Assembly: GCA_938007935.1 (NCBI GenBank)
Contig: CALLMD010000022.1
Location: 1-64,000 of the forward strand
Direction: 5' to 3'
Source: an uncultured Hellea sp.
Lineage (GTDB): Bacteria; Pseudomonadota; Alphaproteobacteria; Caulobacterales; Maricaulaceae
DNA: 64,000 nt
Below are positions 16,911-26,116 of the stretch, one piece after another. Each line of letters starts with the position of its first letter. Positions within the stretch are counted from its first letter, which is position 1. A program made the translations under genes and the position numbers. The notes beneath the pieces were generated by a model. That model did no database searches and had not been told where the DNA came from. It saw nothing but the letters and a program-made list of their open reading frames with translations.

Positions 16911-18043
16911 GCGCGGCCATTCGAGAAACGGTTCTACGTAGCCTTTCGGCTATTGGCGCGATTGAAGAAGCCAATTTTTATGCAGAGCTTTTTTCATCTC
17001 AAGATGCTGAACGTTTTGCTTTAATCGTTTTAGATCCGCGTTGCCTCAAAGATCCACTCCTTGAAGCCCTCATTAGTAATTTACGAATTTTATCTGACCT
17101 TGGCTTATCGCCAATACTCTTAGTTGGGGCTTTGGATGATGATCGTACTTCAGTGAAATTTCAGGCGCAAAGGCTTTCCAAAGAACTTGAGCAAGCCTCG
17201 GTGAAAAGGGCAAAATTGAACACTGCGAGCTATCAGCTTATACCTGAGGTTCGCCAAAAAGCCCGCAAAGGCATGGTAACAATTTTGGAGATGACAGAAC
17301 GGCGCGGTAAAATGAATCTCATGACTTTAGTCACTGAGCTTAAAGCCAAGAAGGTTATTTTCTTGCAGCCTTCTGGCGGCATAACACTCAATAATAAACG
17401 CCTTTCAAATATAAATTTGGATCAGTTGAGCGCCGGAGCCTTACTAGATAGCTTATCTGCGGGACAGATGCGTTTTATCGCTTTGGTTCAAGAACTTTCC
17501 AAGAATAAATCCAATCGTGCTGTTTACGTTATCGCCTCGCCGCTGAATTTGCTGCCTGAGTTATTCACGACAAAAGGCTCAGGAACCATGATAAGGCGAG
17601 CTGTGAAGATCAAGAAAGTACCCACTCTCGCGCGCCTTAAAAAGAACGAATTGAAATTATCTATTGAAGAGGCATTTAGTAAATCAATAAAGCCGATTTT
17701 CTTACGCAGTAAAATCTATAAGGGGTTTATTGAAGAAGATTACCGCGGCGGCGCGATTTTCACAGAGCTTGCAGGGCTGCCATATCTATCAAAATTTTGG
17801 GTTACCAAAGAAGCCCGCGGTGAGGGGATTGCGCGCGATATATGGGAGGCCATGATTGATGATATTCCTGCATTTTTCTGGAGATCTCGCATGGAAAATC
17901 CATTTAATGACTGGTACATGCGCGCTTGTGATGGGATGCAAATTAGTGGAAATTGGCGCGTATTTTGGAAGGGACTACATGCCCCTGAAGTTCCTGGCGC
18001 AATTATTGCGGCGTCTTCAGCCCCAGATGACTTTCTAACTTAA
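16907..18043 (+). CDS. N-acetylglutamate synthase with degenerate kinase-like domain
   Basis: A 378-residue protein. The C-terminal part (about 230-378; FIEEDYRGGAIFTELAG, FWVTKEARGEGIARDIWEAM) is the vertebrate-type acetyltransferase domain of bifunctional NAGS/NAGK enzymes known from Xanthomonas and Maricaulis. The N-terminal part (about 1-220) aligns in general layout with an amino-acid kinase domain, but where the kinase should have its conserved Lys and GG near the start it reads ALIVLDPRCLKD, so kinase catalysis is probably lost. That would leave it as a synthase with an N-terminal regulatory domain. It overlaps the deacetylase gene by 4 bases. Confidence 0.78.
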   Translation: MSAAIRETVLRSLSAIGAIEEANFYAELFSSQDAERFALIVLDPRCLKDPLLEALISNLRILSDLGLSPILLVGALDDDRTSVKFQAQRLSKELEQASVKRAKLNTASYQLIPEVRQKARKGMVTILEMTERRGKMNLMTLVTELKAKKVIFLQPSGGITLNNKRLSNINLDQLSAGALLDSLSAGQMRFIALVQELSKNKSNRAVYVIASPLNLLPELFTTKGSGTMIRRAVKIKKVPTLARLKKNELKLSIEEAFSKSIKPIFLRSKIYKGFIEEDYRGGAIFTELAGLPYLSKFWVTKEARGEGIARDIWEAMIDDIPAFFWRSRMENPFNDWYMRACDGMQISGNWRVFWKGLHAPEVPGAIIAASSAPDDFLT

Positions 18044-18055
18044 AGATAGCGATTT

Positions 18056-19180
18056 ATGACTCTTCAAATTACCTCGGCCTTTGATGGCGGAAATATCATC
18101 GTTCACAGTCAAAACGATCCTACTAATATTCGCCTTTCTATTCGACCCGACAATGCCTCCGATTTTTATCAGTGGTTCTATTTCCGTGTAAGCGGCGCCA
18201 AAGGCCAAGAGCTTCGTCTCGTCATAGAAAACGCAAAAAACGCAGCTTTTACAGGCGGTTGGGAGGGCTACCAGGCCTGTGCAAGTTATGATCGGCAGAC
18301 ATGGTTTCGGATTGAGGCAACCTCTTATGTTGATGGAAACCTCATAATTGAGCATGAGCCCGATCATGATAGCCTTTATTATGCCTATTTTGCGCCTTAC
18401 TCTATGGAGCGCCATGCAAATGTAGTTGCCGAAGCGGCCCTTCATGAGGCGTGCTCATTACGCGTACTTGGCCAAACTGTAGAGGGGCAAGACCTTGACT
18501 GTCTTTCCATTGGAAGTGGTAAGAAAATTATCTGGGTCATCGCGCGCCAGCACCCCGGCGAGACGATGGCTGAGTGGTGGATGGAAGGTTTCCTTGCACG
18601 GCTTCTTGATGATGAAGACGATGTATCCCTCTCCCTTAGAGAAAAAGCGACCTTTCATATCGTGCCTAACATGAACCCTGACGGGTCTCGGAATGGAAAT
18701 TTACGTACCAACCATGCCGGCGCAAATCTAAACCGTGAATGGGGCGTTGCGGCCATTCAATCCGCCCCAGAGGTTTATCACACAATCGCAGCGATGGACT
18801 CAGCGAAACCCGATCTCTGCTTAGATGTGCATGGCGATGAAAGTCTGCCTTATAATTTCATTGCTGGGGCCGAAGGCATTCCAGGCTACACGCAAAAACA
18901 GGCAGATAATTTAGCAGCGTTTCTCTCGGCTTATAAGACGGCATCACCTGATTTTCAGACAGAGCATGGCTACCCCAAAAATAAACCGGGGACAGCTAAT
19001 TTGACGATGTGCACAAATTATACGGCCCATGCCTATGATTGCCTCGCCATGACTTTAGAAATGCCGTTTAAAGATAATGCCGATGCGCCTGACCCGAAGT
19101 ATGGGTGGAGCCCTGACCGCAGCGCCGATCTTGGCGGTGCCGTTCTGGACGCAATGCTAGCTGTTGTGGATGAGTTGTAA
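18056..19180 (+). CDS. M14-family carboxypeptidase, cytosolic carboxypeptidase type
   Basis: A 374-residue zinc carboxypeptidase. The N-terminal beta domain (about 1-130; FDGGNIIV, YQWFYFRVSGAKGQ) is typical of the cytosolic carboxypeptidase (M14D) subgroup. The zinc motif is HPGE in ARQHPGETMAEWW (near residue 165), with the third ligand His in CLDVHGDE (near 260) and the catalytic Glu in LEMPF (near 341). NMNPDGSRNGN and NLNREW supply substrate-carboxylate binding. There is no signal peptide. It starts 12 bases after the NAGS-like gene, but substrate relation to arginine synthesis is not evident. Confidence 0.9.
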   Translation: MTLQITSAFDGGNIIVHSQNDPTNIRLSIRPDNASDFYQWFYFRVSGAKGQELRLVIENAKNAAFTGGWEGYQACASYDRQTWFRIEATSYVDGNLIIEHEPDHDSLYYAYFAPYSMERHANVVAEAALHEACSLRVLGQTVEGQDLDCLSIGSGKKIIWVIARQHPGETMAEWWMEGFLARLLDDEDDVSLSLREKATFHIVPNMNPDGSRNGNLRTNHAGANLNREWGVAAIQSAPEVYHTIAAMDSAKPDLCLDVHGDESLPYNFIAGAEGIPGYTQKQADNLAAFLSAYKTASPDFQTEHGYPKNKPGTANLTMCTNYTAHAYDCLAMTLEMPFKDNADAPDPKYGWSPDRSADLGGAVLDAMLAVVDEL

Positions 19181-19222
19181 GAGCACTCGCACGAATCATC
19201 TTTTCGGGCTAAGGCTTAGGAT

Positions 19223-20017
19223 ATGCAGCAATATCTCGACCTTCTTTCTCATGTTATGGAAAACGGCTCCGACCGTATGGATAGAACGGGGACAGGGACG
19301 CGGGGGGTCTTTGGGTATCAAATGCGCTTTGATCTTGCGGATGGTTTTCCGATGGTCACGACTAAGAAACTACATAAGAAATCCATTGTTCATGAGCTCA
19401 TCTGGTTTTTGGCGGGTGATACTAACATCAAATATTTGCAAGATAATAAAGTTCGTATCTGGGATGAATGGGCAGATGATAACGGCGATCTTGGCCCTGT
19501 ATATGGTAAGCAATGGCGCCGCTGGGAAGGACCAGATGGCGCGGTGATTGACCAAGTTGATAAGGTTATAGAGGCGATTAAAACCAATCCTTATTCACGC
19601 CGCCATATTGTCAGCGCGTGGAACCCCGCCGATGTCGATGATATGGCGCTCCCGCCTTGTCACTGCCTCTTCCAATTTCACGTGGCTAATGGGAAACTCT
19701 CTTGTCAACTTTACCAACGCAGTGCTGATATTTTTCTAGGTGTGCCGTTTAATATAGCAAGCTATGCGCTTCTTACTCATATGATGGCGCAGGTTTGTGG
19801 CCTGAAGGTAGGGGATTTTGTCCATACATTTGGAGATGCCCACATTTACTCCAATCATTATGAGCAGGTGAAGGAGCAGCTCACCCGCGCCCCCAAACCC
19901 TTACCAAGGCTAAAACTCAATAAAGATATAACCTCAATATATGACTTTAAATATGAAGACGTGAAAATCTTTGGCTATGACGCGCACCCCCATATTGCTG
20001 GGAAGGTCGCAGTTTAG
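19223..20017 (+). CDS. thyA: Thymidylate synthase
   Basis: A 264-residue ThyA-type enzyme that methylates dUMP to dTMP with methylenetetrahydrofolate. The catalytic Cys lies in [11 protein letters not shown] (near residue 146), followed by the dUMP-binding [18 protein letters not shown], with DRTGTGT near residue 22 and the expected length. folA, which often follows thyA, is not next; a SIMPL-domain gene is. Confidence 0.98.
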   Translation: MQQYLDLLSHVMENGSDRMDRTGTGTRGVFGYQMRFDLADGFPMVTTKKLHKKSIVHELIWFLAGDTNIKYLQDNKVRIWDEWADDNGDLGPVYGKQWRRWEGPDGAVIDQVDKVIEAIKTNPYSRRHIVSAWNPADVDDMALPPCHCLFQFHVANGKLSCQLYQRSADIFLGVPFNIASYALLTHMMAQVCGLKVGDFVHTFGDAHIYSNHYEQVKEQLTRAPKPLPRLKLNKDITSIYDFKYEDVKIFGYDAHPHIAGKVAV

Positions 20018-20067
20018 TCATTTTCATGCCGTAATCACTTTCTACCTTTTGAGTGAAAGGAAGCAAT

Positions 20068-20787
20068 ATGAGTACTTCATCATCTCCAAAAGGTAGCGTT
20101 TGGATTATCAGCTCGGCGCTTTTGGCGCTTGGATTTATTATCGGGAGCTTTCTGATAAGTGGTTTGGTCCTCAAGGCCCGTCTAGCCGACCGAAGCGTAA
20201 CAGTTCGCGGACTGGCGGAACGAGAGGTATTGGCCGATCTGGCGACATGGACTTTGGCTTATTCGGCGCAGGGCGATAGTCTCAAAGCCGTTCAGGCCGA
20301 TATTGATAAAGATACGCAAGCAATAAATGCTTTTTTCAAAGAGCTGGGATTTGCTACTGACGAGCTACGTCCAACTGGCGTTGGTGTAAATCAACGTAAT
20401 AATAATTACGGAAAACCAGTTATCAATATCCGTCAAAGGATTACTTTGCGTACGGATAATATTACGCTCGCGCAAAAGGCTGTCTCTCAGCAATTCGAAC
20501 TCATACGCCGCGGCGTGGTTCTCGAAGATGGTTCAGGCATGACCTACACGTTTACCAAACTTGATGAAGTCAAACCCGAAATGGTGGCCGAAGCGACGCA
20601 AGATGCCCGCCGCGCCGCCCAGCAATTCGCTCAGGACTCAGGGGCAAATGTTGGCGGTATAAAGTCTGCCACACAGGGCTATTTTTCAATCCGTTCGCGC
20701 GACGGCGATAGAGGCGGCTATGGCGTTTCAGATACGCCTTATAAAAAGGTGCGCGTTGTAACCACAGTCAATTTTTACTTGCGTTAA
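20068..20787 (+). CDS. SIMPL-domain (DUF541) periplasmic protein, membrane-anchored
   Basis: A 239-residue protein with one N-terminal hydrophobic segment (about 10-32) that serves as an uncleaved signal anchor, followed by the SIMPL/DUF541 domain (SVTVRGLAEREVLADLATW at its start). The family forms periplasmic assemblies; molecular function is poorly known. I chose the ATG at 20068 because AAAGGAAG lies just upstream; a GTG five codons earlier would overlap that site. It ends convergently, overlapping the hydrolase gene by 4 bases. Confidence 0.88.
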   Translation: MSTSSSPKGSVWIISSALLALGFIIGSFLISGLVLKARLADRSVTVRGLAEREVLADLATWTLAYSAQGDSLKAVQADIDKDTQAINAFFKELGFATDELRPTGVGVNQRNNNYGKPVINIRQRITLRTDNITLAQKAVSQQFELIRRGVVLEDGSGMTYTFTKLDEVKPEMVAEATQDARRAAQQFAQDSGANVGGIKSATQGYFSIRSRDGDRGGYGVSDTPYKKVRVVTTVNFYLR

Positions 20788-21650
20788 AGCTTCGTTATCC
20801 AAGTGTCTAACTTTTTGCAAAGCGGCTCAATCGAGCTAAAGGCGAAGTGGTTATGACCTGTTGTGTCTAAGATTACAGTTTGTGTGCTGGGGGCGTTTAT
20901 AAAGGCCTTAGGTACGTCTTTCGGGGGAATGCCGATGTCATGATCCCCAAAAGCAAAGAATAGAGGGACGTCTATGGCTTCGGCTTCTTTGCGAAAGCTA
21001 CCGCGCATCATGCTCATCATCGCGCCCGCTGCGTTCATTTCACAGGCTACGTCACAAAGACGTTGATTAAGCTCGGTTGTTTCGCCGCCAAATACGATAG
21101 ACTCGCCACTTGGGCCGTTACCTGCAGGGATCATAGAGCGTCCAAATTTGGCGAGGGAAAGGGCCTCGATATCGCGGGCAAAGTTTTCGGGTTTATTTAT
21201 GTAAGCTTTTTCGTCCTCAGTGAGGCCCCAATCCAATCCACCTGCGCTGGAGCCAAAAAGTCCAAGGCCTTTAAAAGGGGCATGAAGGCCCTGCATAAGC
21301 ATGATCATCATCCCGCCTAAGGAATGTCCGATGCCGATAATTGGGTTTTGTATATCCAATTGCTTTAAGGCCTTAGCCATGTATCCTGCCGTATCGCGAG
21401 GCGTATAAAAGATGTGACTATCTGGCATAGGGTTAGAAGCAATACCCGGATGATCCATTGTGATGACGTCATATCCAAGGGCGCACATACGGTCAGTGAA
21501 ACTAAATTCTGGCGCAAGATCAAAATAGTCTTTAGACAGTCCGCCCCCTGGAAGGCAAAACAAGGTAATATTTTTGGGCGTAGTCTTAGCTCTGTAGAGA
21601 TCAGCCCGTAAGGTGAAACTATCGAAACTAGCTGTAAGCTCGGCTGACAT
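20784..21650 (-). CDS. Alpha/beta-hydrolase
   Basis: A 288-residue serine hydrolase. The oxyanion region LPGGGLSKDYFD is near residue 33, the nucleophile elbow is GHSLGG (near 108), the acid lies in FAFGDHDIG (near 238) and the His in TGHNHF (near 268). No signal peptide. Its ATG shares one base with the ferredoxin stop (TAATG), so the two are translated together. The position at the edge of the CoA-catabolic cluster suggests an ester, lactone or ring-opening hydrolase for the same substrate, which is inference. Confidence 0.88.
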   Translation of the reverse strand: MSAELTASFDSFTLRADLYRAKTTPKNITLFCLPGGGLSKDYFDLAPEFSFTDRMCALGYDVITMDHPGIASNPMPDSHIFYTPRDTAGYMAKALKQLDIQNPIIGIGHSLGGMMIMLMQGLHAPFKGLGLFGSSAGGLDWGLTEDEKAYINKPENFARDIEALSLAKFGRSMIPAGNGPSGESIVFGGETTELNQRLCDVACEMNAAGAMMSMMRGSFRKEAEAIDVPLFFAFGDHDIGIPPKDVPKAFINAPSTQTVILDTTGHNHFAFSSIEPLCKKLDTWITKL

Positions 21651-21964
21651 TAAGCCTCGGGTGCAATGGCAATCTTAATCCCGTCATGAGCCTGCGTGAC
21701 TTTGACTTGGCAGGAAAGACGAGAGCCGTCTTTGATTTCGACGAAATCAGCAAGGCCTTCCAGCATATAGCCTTCATCTTCTGTGTGTTCGCCAGCCATC
21801 TGTTTATCAGGAAAATAGACATGACATGTCCCGCAACTGGCAACACCGCCGCATGTGCCTTCGACAAGGCCCGCATCGCGTAGAGCCTCCATCATCATCG
21901 TGCCTGGGCTGGCCTCCACGGTTTTATCTTCGCCATCGATGGTGGTGATGAGAAGTTCTGCCAT
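21650..21964 (-). CDS. Adrenodoxin/putidaredoxin-type [2Fe-2S] ferredoxin
   Basis: A 104-residue electron carrier. The cluster ligands are in GTCGGVASCGTCHVYF (C-x5-C-x2-C, about residues 39-48) and LSCQV (near 85), the spacing used by ferredoxins that serve P450s and some Rieske oxygenases. A longer in-frame extension to 22135 exists but has no family support, while the ATG at 21964 has AAAGAGGAC upstream. It is divergent from the large CaiB gene across an operator shared with the TetR gene, so it is the probable redox partner of the cluster P450 (32133) and perhaps the KshA-like oxygenase (33558). No ferredoxin reductase gene is in the window. Confidence 0.95.
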   Translation of the reverse strand: MAELLITTIDGEDKTVEASPGTMMMEALRDAGLVEGTCGGVASCGTCHVYFPDKQMAGEHTEDEGYMLEGLADFVEIKDGSRLSCQVKVTQAHDGIKIAIAPEA

Positions 21965-22010
21965 ATTTGTCCTCTTTATGGTTGACTGCAAAGGTGCTAG
22001 CCCTATTTTA

Positions 22011-22023
22011 CGAACAGCGTTCG
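22011..22023. promoter_or_regulatory. Operator CGAAC-AGC-GTTCG (site 1)
   Basis: A 13-bp perfect inverted repeat in the divergent ferredoxin/CaiB promoter region, followed by GAAAG. The same core with 7-bp arms occurs at 31403-31419 upstream of the TetR gene. The reuse of the palindrome in two divergent promoters of one cluster marks it as the probable TetR-family operator. Confidence 0.65.
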
Positions 22024-22064
22024 GAAAGTCCCTAACGCGGTCAATATAAATGCGCAAGGTGATT

Positions 22065-24479
22065 ATGACAGGTGTTCTCGGCGGTGTAAAAGTCCTTGAT
22101 TTATCGTGGGGGATAGCAGGGCCGATGACGGGCATGTTACTGGCTGATCACGGGGCGGATGTAACCCGTATTGAACGGCCTCAAGGCGACCCTTTTGCTG
22201 GGCTCTTGGGATATAAGGTCTGGCACCGCGGAAAGAAAAATGCAGTTCTGGATTTAACAGCTGCCGATGATTTGTCTGTTTTTAAAAAGCTCGTCGCTGA
22301 GGCTGATGTTCTAATTGAAAGTATGTCGCCGGGGAAAACCAAGACACTGGGCATTGATTATGAGGCCATGGCCAGGCTTAATCCCAAACTGATATACTGC
22401 TCTATAACGGGTTACGGTGAAGATGATGACCGCCCGGGTTATGACGCGCTTGTCGCGGCCAGCTCTGGCCTGCAATGGGAACAACGCGGCTGGCCCGAAG
22501 GCGCGCTCAATCATATGGCCGGAGAAGAAGACCCTTTTGCTGATGCGGTGGAGATCGACCCCAATCATGTGCAAGGGGCCAACCGTGAAGGCCCGCTTCA
22601 TGTGGCCTCAAAATGGCCGAGTATGGGGGCTTTTTTCTCGGCTTTAACAGGTATATCTGCCGCGCTTTTTGCCCGCGAGAGAACAGGGCGCGGCCAGAAA
22701 GTCAGTACCTCATTACAACAAGGCGCTATGGCCTGCGGGAGCGGCGTGTGGCAACGCGCTGAAGACATTCATGCACAGGGCTTTAACACATGGATTATGG
22801 GTAGCCGTTCGCCCAAGGGCCATTTTCAATGCGCCGATGGCAAATGGCTTCATAATTGGGTGCCTAATCCACGTTTTATTTTAGAGGCGTCTAAAGGGGA
22901 AAAGCTTGATGCTTCGCCTGATTTGACGGTGCAAAATGATCCTGACCGTTTTGGTATTGGCCCTGAAGAACTTCTCGTTATGGCGCATTATCAACCGATT
23001 TTGGCAGATGCGGTTAAAAAGTTTAATTGCGATGATTGGGTACAAGCCGCTGCTGACGGTAATATGACGATGCAGCCCTGCCGGACTTTAGAAGACAGCC
23101 TGACAGATCCCTTATTAATGGGGGATAATGCGGTTGTGACAGTTGATGACCCAGAACTTGGACCGATTAATCAGGTCGGCATCACTTACCGCTTAGAGAA
23201 TAGCCAAGGCGTTATTCAAGGTCCCATGCGGGTTACAGGGGCTGATACCGAGGCTGTGAAAGCTTATGCAGCGGGATTGCCTGATACAGAAACTCATAGC
23301 CTGCCTGCTACGCCCACAGGCAAAGGGCCGCTTGACGGTATCCGTGTGCTGGATTTGGGCCTTGCCATTGCGGGGCCATTTGGCTGTCAGCTGCTCTCGG
23401 ATATGGGCGCTGAAGTTATCAAAATGAATACGCTCTGGGATAGTTTTTGGCATCGTTGCCATATTGCTTATATGGCTAATCGCGGTAAGCGGTCTTTGGC
23501 AGTGATGCTCAAACACCCCAAAGGCATGGAGGCGATTATGAAAACAATCGCGACCTGTGATGTGGTGCAGCATAATATGCGTTATCCCGCCACCCAAAGA
23601 TTGGGCTTGGACTATGATAGCCTTAAAGAGAAGTTCCCGCGTTTGATTTATTGTCACTCGCGCGGCTTTGAAGAAGGGCCACGTAAAAATTTACCTGGGA
23701 ATGATCAAACTGGGGCCTGCCTTGCTGGCGTTCAGCACGAAGACGGCGCGCTCCATGCGGGGGCAGGGACACATCCTTTCTGGTCCCTTACGTCACTTGG
23801 CGATACTGGAAATGGGTTTCTGACGGCTGTGGGTATTTGTAATGCGTTGATGGAGCGCGAACGTACTGGTAAAGGCCAATTTGTTGATACCTCTATCGTC
23901 AATGCGTGTTTGCTTAATACGAGTTACGGCGTTGCTAAGCCTGATGGATCTGCGGTTGAGCGGCCACGGCTGAATAGCGATCAAACGGGTTACGGGGATT
24001 ATTACCGTCTCTATCAATGCGCGGATGGCCACTGGATACAAGTTGCCGCGATTAATAAGGCGCAACGCTCAGCTTTGGACGCGCTGGCAGGGGATAATAA
24101 AATCTCTGCCTTTGCAGGACGGTCCTCAGCCGAATTAATGACGGACTTGGCCAAAGCTAACATCCCCGCCGCGATTTCAGATAGTGAAGCTTCTCGCAAG
24201 CTATTTGATAATGCGGATTACAAAGCCAAAAACTGGACGACGGAATATCATCATCCTTATGTTGGTAAGCTTGAACAAATCGGTGCGACCTATGATTTGT
24301 CGGATACGCCTGCTGTGATGCAATCTGCCCCGCTTATTGTCGGGGATGAAACCAAAGCGATTTTAGAAGAGCTTGGATATTCACATGATGAAATTTTAGC
24401 GATGGCCAATGAAACAGCCATACTGTGTGACCCACCTTTGCCGGGCCAAAAAGAAATGAAAAACCCTTGGGGCTTGTGA
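22065..24479 (+). CDS. Double-domain CaiB/BaiF (class III) CoA-transferase
   Basis: An 804-residue tandem fusion of two CaiB/BaiF CoA-transferase modules (about 1-405 and 415-800), each starting with the family opening (VKVLDLSWGIAGPMTGMLLADHGAD and VLDLGLAIAGPFGCQLLSDMGAE in parts). The catalytic Asp that forms the acyl anhydride is present only in module 2 (GQFVDTSIV, near residue 608); module 1 has GQKVSTSL at that place, Ser for Asp (near 214). So one module is probably catalytic and the other structural. It transfers CoA between carboxylates. I use the ATG at 22065, preceded by GCAAGG, rather than 22050. First gene of the plus-strand operon. Confidence 0.9.
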   Translation: MTGVLGGVKVLDLSWGIAGPMTGMLLADHGADVTRIERPQGDPFAGLLGYKVWHRGKKNAVLDLTAADDLSVFKKLVAEADVLIESMSPGKTKTLGIDYEAMARLNPKLIYCSITGYGEDDDRPGYDALVAASSGLQWEQRGWPEGALNHMAGEEDPFADAVEIDPNHVQGANREGPLHVASKWPSMGAFFSALTGISAALFARERTGRGQKVSTSLQQGAMACGSGVWQRAEDIHAQGFNTWIMGSRSPKGHFQCADGKWLHNWVPNPRFILEASKGEKLDASPDLTVQNDPDRFGIGPEELLVMAHYQPILADAVKKFNCDDWVQAAADGNMTMQPCRTLEDSLTDPLLMGDNAVVTVDDPELGPINQVGITYRLENSQGVIQGPMRVTGADTEAVKAYAAGLPDTETHSLPATPTGKGPLDGIRVLDLGLAIAGPFGCQLLSDMGAEVIKMNTLWDSFWHRCHIAYMANRGKRSLAVMLKHPKGMEAIMKTIATCDVVQHNMRYPATQRLGLDYDSLKEKFPRLIYCHSRGFEEGPRKNLPGNDQTGACLAGVQHEDGALHAGAGTHPFWSLTSLGDTGNGFLTAVGICNALMERERTGKGQFVDTSIVNACLLNTSYGVAKPDGSAVERPRLNSDQTGYGDYYRLYQCADGHWIQVAAINKAQRSALDALAGDNKISAFAGRSSAELMTDLAKANIPAAISDSEASRKLFDNADYKAKNWTTEYHHPYVGKLEQIGATYDLSDTPAVMQSAPLIVGDETKAILEELGYSHDEILAMANETAILCDPPLPGQKEMKNPWGL

Positions 24480-24537
24480 TGCAATCGATTGAGTATCGAT
24501 TTCATCACAAGCGGTTATCAAGCTTGCCAGATAACCG
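24477..24537. other. Two consecutive hairpins between CaiB and DUF35 genes
   Basis: Starting in the CaiB stop codon, GTGATGCAATCGAT and ATCGATTTCATCAC form a near-perfect hairpin (24476-24508, one mismatch, loop TGAGT). Directly after, CGGTTATC (24512-24519) pairs with GATAACCG (24530-24537). Neither has a T-run, so they look like mRNA-stability or operator elements rather than intrinsic terminators. Confidence 0.5.
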
Positions 24538-24567
24538 TCTCAATGGTGACGGAACTGAAAGAAAAAT

Positions 24568-24960
24568 ATGAGACCAGACCCCATACAGCGCATTGATACA
24601 GCCTTCTTTTGGGAGGCGTGTGAGCGGGGTGAATTCGTCGCGCAGAAATGCGAGCCTTGTAATAAGCTCTGGCATCCGCCGCGGCCTATGTGCCCTGACT
24701 GTCATTCGCTAGAAAAGTCTCATGCAAAACTTTCGGGTAAAGGCACGGTCATGTCATGGGTGCGCCAAGTACGTCCCGCTAGTTTTGGATTTAAAGAAAG
24801 CCCCTTCGTTATTCTGGTGGAGCTTGAAGAGGGGCTGCGCTTTGTTTCCAATTTCGAGAGTGAGGATGCGCCAGAAATTGGTATGGCCGTCCAAGTTGAT
24901 TTTGCGAAAACATCAGGTGGTAAAGCCGTACCTGTTTTCAAGAAAGCGTCAAGCGTATGA
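24568..24960 (+). CDS. DUF35 / OB-fold acyl-CoA-associated Zn-ribbon protein
   Basis: A 130-residue protein with a rubredoxin-like zinc ribbon (CEPCNKLWHPPRPMCPDC, four Cys, about residues 29-46) followed by an OB fold (about 55-125; VMSWVRQVRPASFGF, FVILVELEEGLRFVSN). Proteins of this type pair with thiolase-like partners, for example ChsH2-type DUF35 domains with Ltp2 aldolases in steroid side-chain breakdown, and bind the CoA end of the substrate. The thiolase-like gene follows with a 4-base ATGA overlap, which supports a complex. Confidence 0.9.
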   Translation: MRPDPIQRIDTAFFWEACERGEFVAQKCEPCNKLWHPPRPMCPDCHSLEKSHAKLSGKGTVMSWVRQVRPASFGFKESPFVILVELEEGLRFVSNFESEDAPEIGMAVQVDFAKTSGGKAVPVFKKASSV

Positions 24961-26114
24961 GCTCAGCATCACAGCAAGCCTGCATTGTTGGTATAGGCCA
25001 AACCGAATTTTCTAAAGCCTCTGGCCGCTCCGAGCAGCAGCTTGCAGCGGAGGCCGTTCTGCTCGCCTGTCAGGATGCGGGGATTGATCCAAAGTCCATT
25101 GACGGGATGATAACCTATGCGCTCGATCATTCGGATGAAGTCGATATTATGCGCTCATTAGGCTGTGAAGAAATTAAATATACGACCCGTCTTCCGCAAG
25201 GCGGGGCTGCCTCTGTGTCCACAATTGTGCATGCTAAAAACGCTGTTGAGAGCGGTATTTGCGATACGTTCCTGATATTTCGCGCTATGAATGAGCGTAG
25301 CCAATACCGTTTTGGTCAGCCGCATTTTAATCTTTCTCCGGATGCCCATAGCTCGACATTTATGGAATGGTGTTTTCCTTTTGGCGCGCAGACTCCAGCG
25401 GCATGGGAAGCACTTTCGTGCGGGCCTTACTTACATAAATATGGCATCACTTCAGAAGACCTTGGTCGCATAGCTGTGACCTTCCGTAAGGCGGCGGCAA
25501 GTAATCCTGCAGCGTGGTTTTATGAAAAACCGATTACCCTCGATGATCATCAAAATTCTCGCTGGATTGTCGAGCCAACTTTGCGCCTCTTAGATTGTTG
25601 TCAGGAGTCTGATGGCGGTGTTGCTTTGATTATAACGCGGGCTGATAAAGCTAAAGACCTTAAGCAAATGCCAGTGCGAATATTGGGAGCCGAATATTCC
25701 ATGTTCTTTAATCACGAAATTATATCCGATTTTTACGCAGGTGATTTGATCAGGACGGAAAATAGCGAGTCTGTCGCAGACCGTCTTGAAGCGGTTGCAG
25801 GCATTGCGCCCAAAGATACAAATGTTGCGATGATATATGATAATTTCACGCCGCAAATTCTACGTCAGCTCGAAGGGTTTAAATATTGCGGTATTGGAGA
25901 GGCCAAGGATTACGTCAAAGATGGTCATTTGGAACTTGATGGAAAAACACCCCTCTCGCCTAATGGTGGCTTGATGGGAGAGGGCTATATTCACGGCATG
26001 AATAATATTACAGAAGGTGTCCGCCAGATTCGCGGCACTGCGGCTAATCAAATTAATAATGCGCAAACGGCTTTCCTCGCCTCGGGTGTGGCCGGCGCAA
26101 TCATAGGAAAATAG
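24957..26114 (+). CDS. Thiolase-like / lipid-transfer (SCP-x/Ltp) acyltransferase or aldolase
   Basis: A 385-residue thiolase-fold protein (CIVGIGQTEFSKASGRSEQQLAAEAV at its start is split here as a family marker: VGIGQTEFSK). The non-canonical subclass is close to SCP-x/Ltp2. HGMNNITEGVRQIRG near the C-terminus carries a conserved catalytic-region His. Ltp2-type members act as retro-aldolases rather than thiolases, working with a DUF35 partner, exactly the neighbour here. Overlaps the DUF35 gene by 4 bases and is followed after 2 bases by the small cysteine protein. Likely role: carbon-carbon cleavage of a CoA-bound intermediate. Confidence 0.88.
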   Translation: MSSASQQACIVGIGQTEFSKASGRSEQQLAAEAVLLACQDAGIDPKSIDGMITYALDHSDEVDIMRSLGCEEIKYTTRLPQGGAASVSTIVHAKNAVESGICDTFLIFRAMNERSQYRFGQPHFNLSPDAHSSTFMEWCFPFGAQTPAAWEALSCGPYLHKYGITSEDLGRIAVTFRKAAASNPAAWFYEKPITLDDHQNSRWIVEPTLRLLDCCQESDGGVALIITRADKAKDLKQMPVRILGAEYSMFFNHEIISDFYAGDLIRTENSESVADRLEAVAGIAPKDTNVAMIYDNFTPQILRQLEGFKYCGIGEAKDYVKDGHLELDGKTPLSPNGGLMGEGYIHGMNNITEGVRQIRGTAANQINNAQTAFLASGVAGAIIGK

Positions 26115-26116
26115 AT

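Noticed and set aside
21965-22135. In-frame N-terminal extension of the ferredoxin
   Set aside because: It lacks family support, runs through the operator, and the ATG at 21964 has a good ribosome-binding site.
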